From contig DASYZG010000040.1 of NCBI GenBank assembly GCA_035946575.1, positions 1 to 64,000 of the forward strand: a DNA stretch of 64,000 bases, written 5' to 3'. Position 1 is the stretch's first letter, and each line of letters begins with the position of its first letter. A program made the position numbers and the translations under genes. This DNA comes from Gp13-AA77 sp035946575 (GTDB taxonomy: Bacteria > Acidobacteriota > Terriglobia > UBA7540). Positions 62,318 to 64,000 of this stretch are shown here, piece by piece. The notes beneath the pieces were generated by a model. That model searched no databases and was not told the origin of the DNA. It was given only the letters and a program-made list of their open reading frames with translations.

Positions 62318-62685
62318 AGCCGGACCATTGACGATCGCGGTGAAGATTGCTAGTGGCGGGCCGGTCCGGAAGTCCGGTCGGCCTTCCGGGATTTGTGGCC
62401 CTTCCTTGACAAGCTCACCGCGGTCGCGCCATATTGCCAACAGGTATTTGCCGCGTCGCGCGGATGAGCACTGGCACGGGTGAACGGGTCCCGGGGACTC
62501 CAAGGGGGGTAGGGCGCAGCGAGCCCCAGGTTCGCGGAGTCGCTTTCTACCTTCATGTGGCCACGGCTCACATCCGGCCCCGTCATCGCTTGCGGTGCGA
62601 TAGTCTCTGCGTTGCCCCGTCTTCCTCCGGCGAAATCCCAACCTCTTAACCAACGGCTTCGAGTCAAGTCGAATCGGGAGGCGTC
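62318..62685. other. Leader region of the third receptor gene
   Basis: 368 bp without a gene. It holds a GC hairpin near 62359-62383 that could end the upstream receptor transcript (no T-tract), the promoter at 62408-62437, and an unusually long 5' leader of about 245 nt with several GC-rich stems and a GGGAGG ribosome site. I recognise no known riboswitch in it. Confidence 0.5.
62408..62437 (+). promoter_or_regulatory. Promoter of the third receptor gene
   Basis: TTGACA (62408-62413), 18-nt spacer, CATATT (62432-62437), in the context TCCTTGACAA ... GCGCCATATTGC, almost the same as at 58374-58402. Confidence 0.6.
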
Positions 62686-64000
62686 ATGAAAAAGACCGTT
62701 TGGATCATGTCCTGCTCGATCGGTATCTGCCTGCTGGCCTGTACACCCAGCCTGCTTGCCCAGGCGGTAGGGTCGATTACCGGAACCGTCACGGACCCGA
62801 GCGGCGGTGTGGTTCCGGGCGCCAAAGTCACCGCCACCCGGATCGAGACAGGCGTTTCGCAGTACACGGTCACGAGCGGCGCCGGCATCTATACGATTCA
62901 GAACCTCGTCGTGGGCAATTACAACGTCACCGCTGACGCGACAGGCTTCAAGGCCGGTACGGCGTCCAATGTCACCCTCGATGTCTCCCAGCAACGCGAG
63001 GTGAACTTCACGCTGGCACTCTCGGGAGTCACCTCCCAGGTCAAAGTCACTGCCGCGCCTCCGTTGCTCAACACCACCAACGGAACGCTGGGCGGCTTGG
63101 TGAACGCGGAACAGGTGCAGGATCTGCCTCTGAATGGCCGCGATATCACCGGCCTCGTGTACCTGCAACCCGGCGTGGTCTCGAACACGGGCGGTATGGG
63201 GTGGATGGACAACCAGGGGCAGTGGATCAGCAACGGCAATCGCGGCGAGACCATGACCGGAACCCTGGACGAAGGAGACATCAGCGATGCCGAGATGGGG
63301 ACCTTGCAGTTCACGAACTTCAACCTCGACGCCATCGCGGAATTCAAGGTGCAGCAGAACAATTACTCCGCCCAGTACGGCCAGGGGTCGGGCAGCATTA
63401 CGCAGATGGTGAGCAAGTCCGGCACCAACGAGTTCCACGGCAGCCTGTTCGAATTCCTGAGAAACAGCGCCTTTGATGCGCGCAACTTCTTCGCCACCGG
63501 ACCCGGAGTGGCGGGCGGTGTCCCGCCTTTCCGGCGGAATGAATTCGGCGGAACGTTCGGCGGGCCCATCAAGAAAGACAAGACCTTCTTCTTTGTGGAA
63601 TACGCCGGTTTCCGGCAGCGGCTGGGAGAACCCAACATCGTCGCCGTGCCCACGCCCGCGGAGAAGGCCGGCATGGTGACCATCCCCGACCCGGTGACGG
63701 GCAACTCGGACACGCTCCAGGTGCCCTTGAATCCGGTGGCGGCGTCAATCCTCTCCAAGTATCCGGATCCCAACCAGCCGAACGGGCTGCTGGGACCCAA
63801 TACCTTCAATTACGTGTTCTCGCAACCTACCAATGACGATCAGTGGTCCGCGCGGCTCGACCATCATTTCTCCTCCAAGGATTCGCTCTTCGCGCGCGCC
63901 TCCTGGGTCAACAATATTGCCAAGGAGACAGACTCCTGGGCGGCCGAACTCGGGGGAGCCGGCTTCGCCACGAGCAACGTAGGCGAGGCCCGGAATTACA
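62686..64000 (+). CDS. TonB-dependent receptor, Oar-like (partial, runs off the window)
   Basis: The ATG at 62686 follows GGGAGGCGTC; the frame is open for 438 codons to the window's end. Signal peptide about 1-25 (SIGICLLACTPSLLAQ). Regulatory-like domain from about 26 (AVGSITGTVTDPSGGVVPGA) to 120, then plug-like motifs LPLNGRDITGLVYLQPGVVS and VQQNNYSAQYGQGSGSITQM, SGTNEFHGSLFEFLRNSAFD and the start of the barrel (FFFVEYAGFRQRLGE). The C-terminal barrel is missing only because the window stops. Confidence 0.9.
   Translation, partial: MKKTVWIMSCSIGICLLACTPSLLAQAVGSITGTVTDPSGGVVPGAKVTATRIETGVSQYTVTSGAGIYTIQNLVVGNYNVTADATGFKAGTASNVTLDVSQQREVNFTLALSGVTSQVKVTAAPPLLNTTNGTLGGLVNAEQVQDLPLNGRDITGLVYLQPGVVSNTGGMGWMDNQGQWISNGNRGETMTGTLDEGDISDAEMGTLQFTNFNLDAIAEFKVQQNNYSAQYGQGSGSITQMVSKSGTNEFHGSLFEFLRNSAFDARNFFATGPGVAGGVPPFRRNEFGGTFGGPIKKDKTFFFVEYAGFRQRLGEPNIVAVPTPAEKAGMVTIPDPVTGNSDTLQVPLNPVAASILSKYPDPNQPNGLLGPNTFNYVFSQPTNDDQWSARLDHHFSSKDSLFARASWVNNIAKETDSWAAELGGAGFATSNVGEARNY

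Noticed and set aside
62440..62685. A known riboswitch in the long receptor leader
   Set aside because: There are GC-rich stems, but I could not match the conserved core of cobalamin, TPP or other familiar classes; a covariance-model search would decide.
1..64000. tRNA, rRNA and CRISPR genes
   Set aside because: Scanning the intergenic spaces on both strands, I found no TYC-loop/acceptor pattern, rRNA stretch or regular short repeats; a tRNAscan or Infernal run could still reveal something missed.

Overview
The window looks like chromosomal DNA of a GC-rich, Gram-negative soil bacterium, most likely an Acidobacteriota member (Bryobacterales/Solibacter-like; inference only). The reasons are three very large Oar-type TonB-dependent receptors with an N-terminal carboxypeptidase-regulatory-like domain, many secreted sugar-acting proteins, Tat-exported Gfo/Idh/MocA and TIM-barrel isomerase-like proteins, an MBG/ASH-rich secreted giant, and intergenic spaces full of small palindromic elements. 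I recognised no rRNA, tRNA or CRISPR array.

Layout. 0.3-13.4 kb: a glycan-related block with an Oar-type receptor, a GH42-like protein, a DUF4832 protein (the last two are a tight minus-strand pair) and a divergent DUF5107/TPR protein. 13.5-16.0 kb: an ABC-2 exporter operon ending in its own TetR regulator, with a probable TetR operator inside the promoter and a palindromic element plus 21-bp tandem repeats between ATPase and permease. 16.6-19.0 kb: a divergent MEDS/PAS histidine kinase and a receiver-only response regulator. 19.3-26.5 kb: a small secreted basic protein translationally linked to a 2299-residue multicopper oxidase with an MBG/Ig-like/ASH tail. 26.6-28.1 kb: a gene graveyard with an ASH-domain remnant and a glutamate dehydrogenase with its centre deleted. 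28.2-31.3 kb: a BtuF-like metal-chelate binding protein, a peptidoglycan-binding protein and an HtrA protease. 31.6-33.7 kb: a secreted toroid-type protein interrupted by one in-frame TAG.

33.8-43.9 kb: a zinc-ribbon membrane protein, gamma-glutamyltransferase plus an isomerase, asnS, a MITE, a VapBC-type toxin-antitoxin pair, arginase, an octaheme cytochrome c and D-Ala-D-Ala ligase. 44-48.8 kb: exopolysaccharide-type genes (BY-kinase-like ATPase, ExeA-like ATPase, outer-membrane barrel, DegT aminotransferase) without a glycosyltransferase. 48.9-58.2 kb: nagB, a Gfo/Idh/MocA protein, a STGPRT-motif protein with an apparent frameshift, a large esterase and two isomerases. 58.4-64.0 kb: two further Oar-type receptors with near-identical promoter signatures; the second runs off the window.

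Taken together, the window combines polymer or oligosaccharide uptake (three receptors), extracytoplasmic sugar-active proteins, intracellular sugar isomerases and oxidoreductases, and envelope maintenance. I see no single wholly new defence or secretion system. The most unusual items are the giant multicopper oxidase fusion, the repeat and MITE load, and several genes caught in decay.
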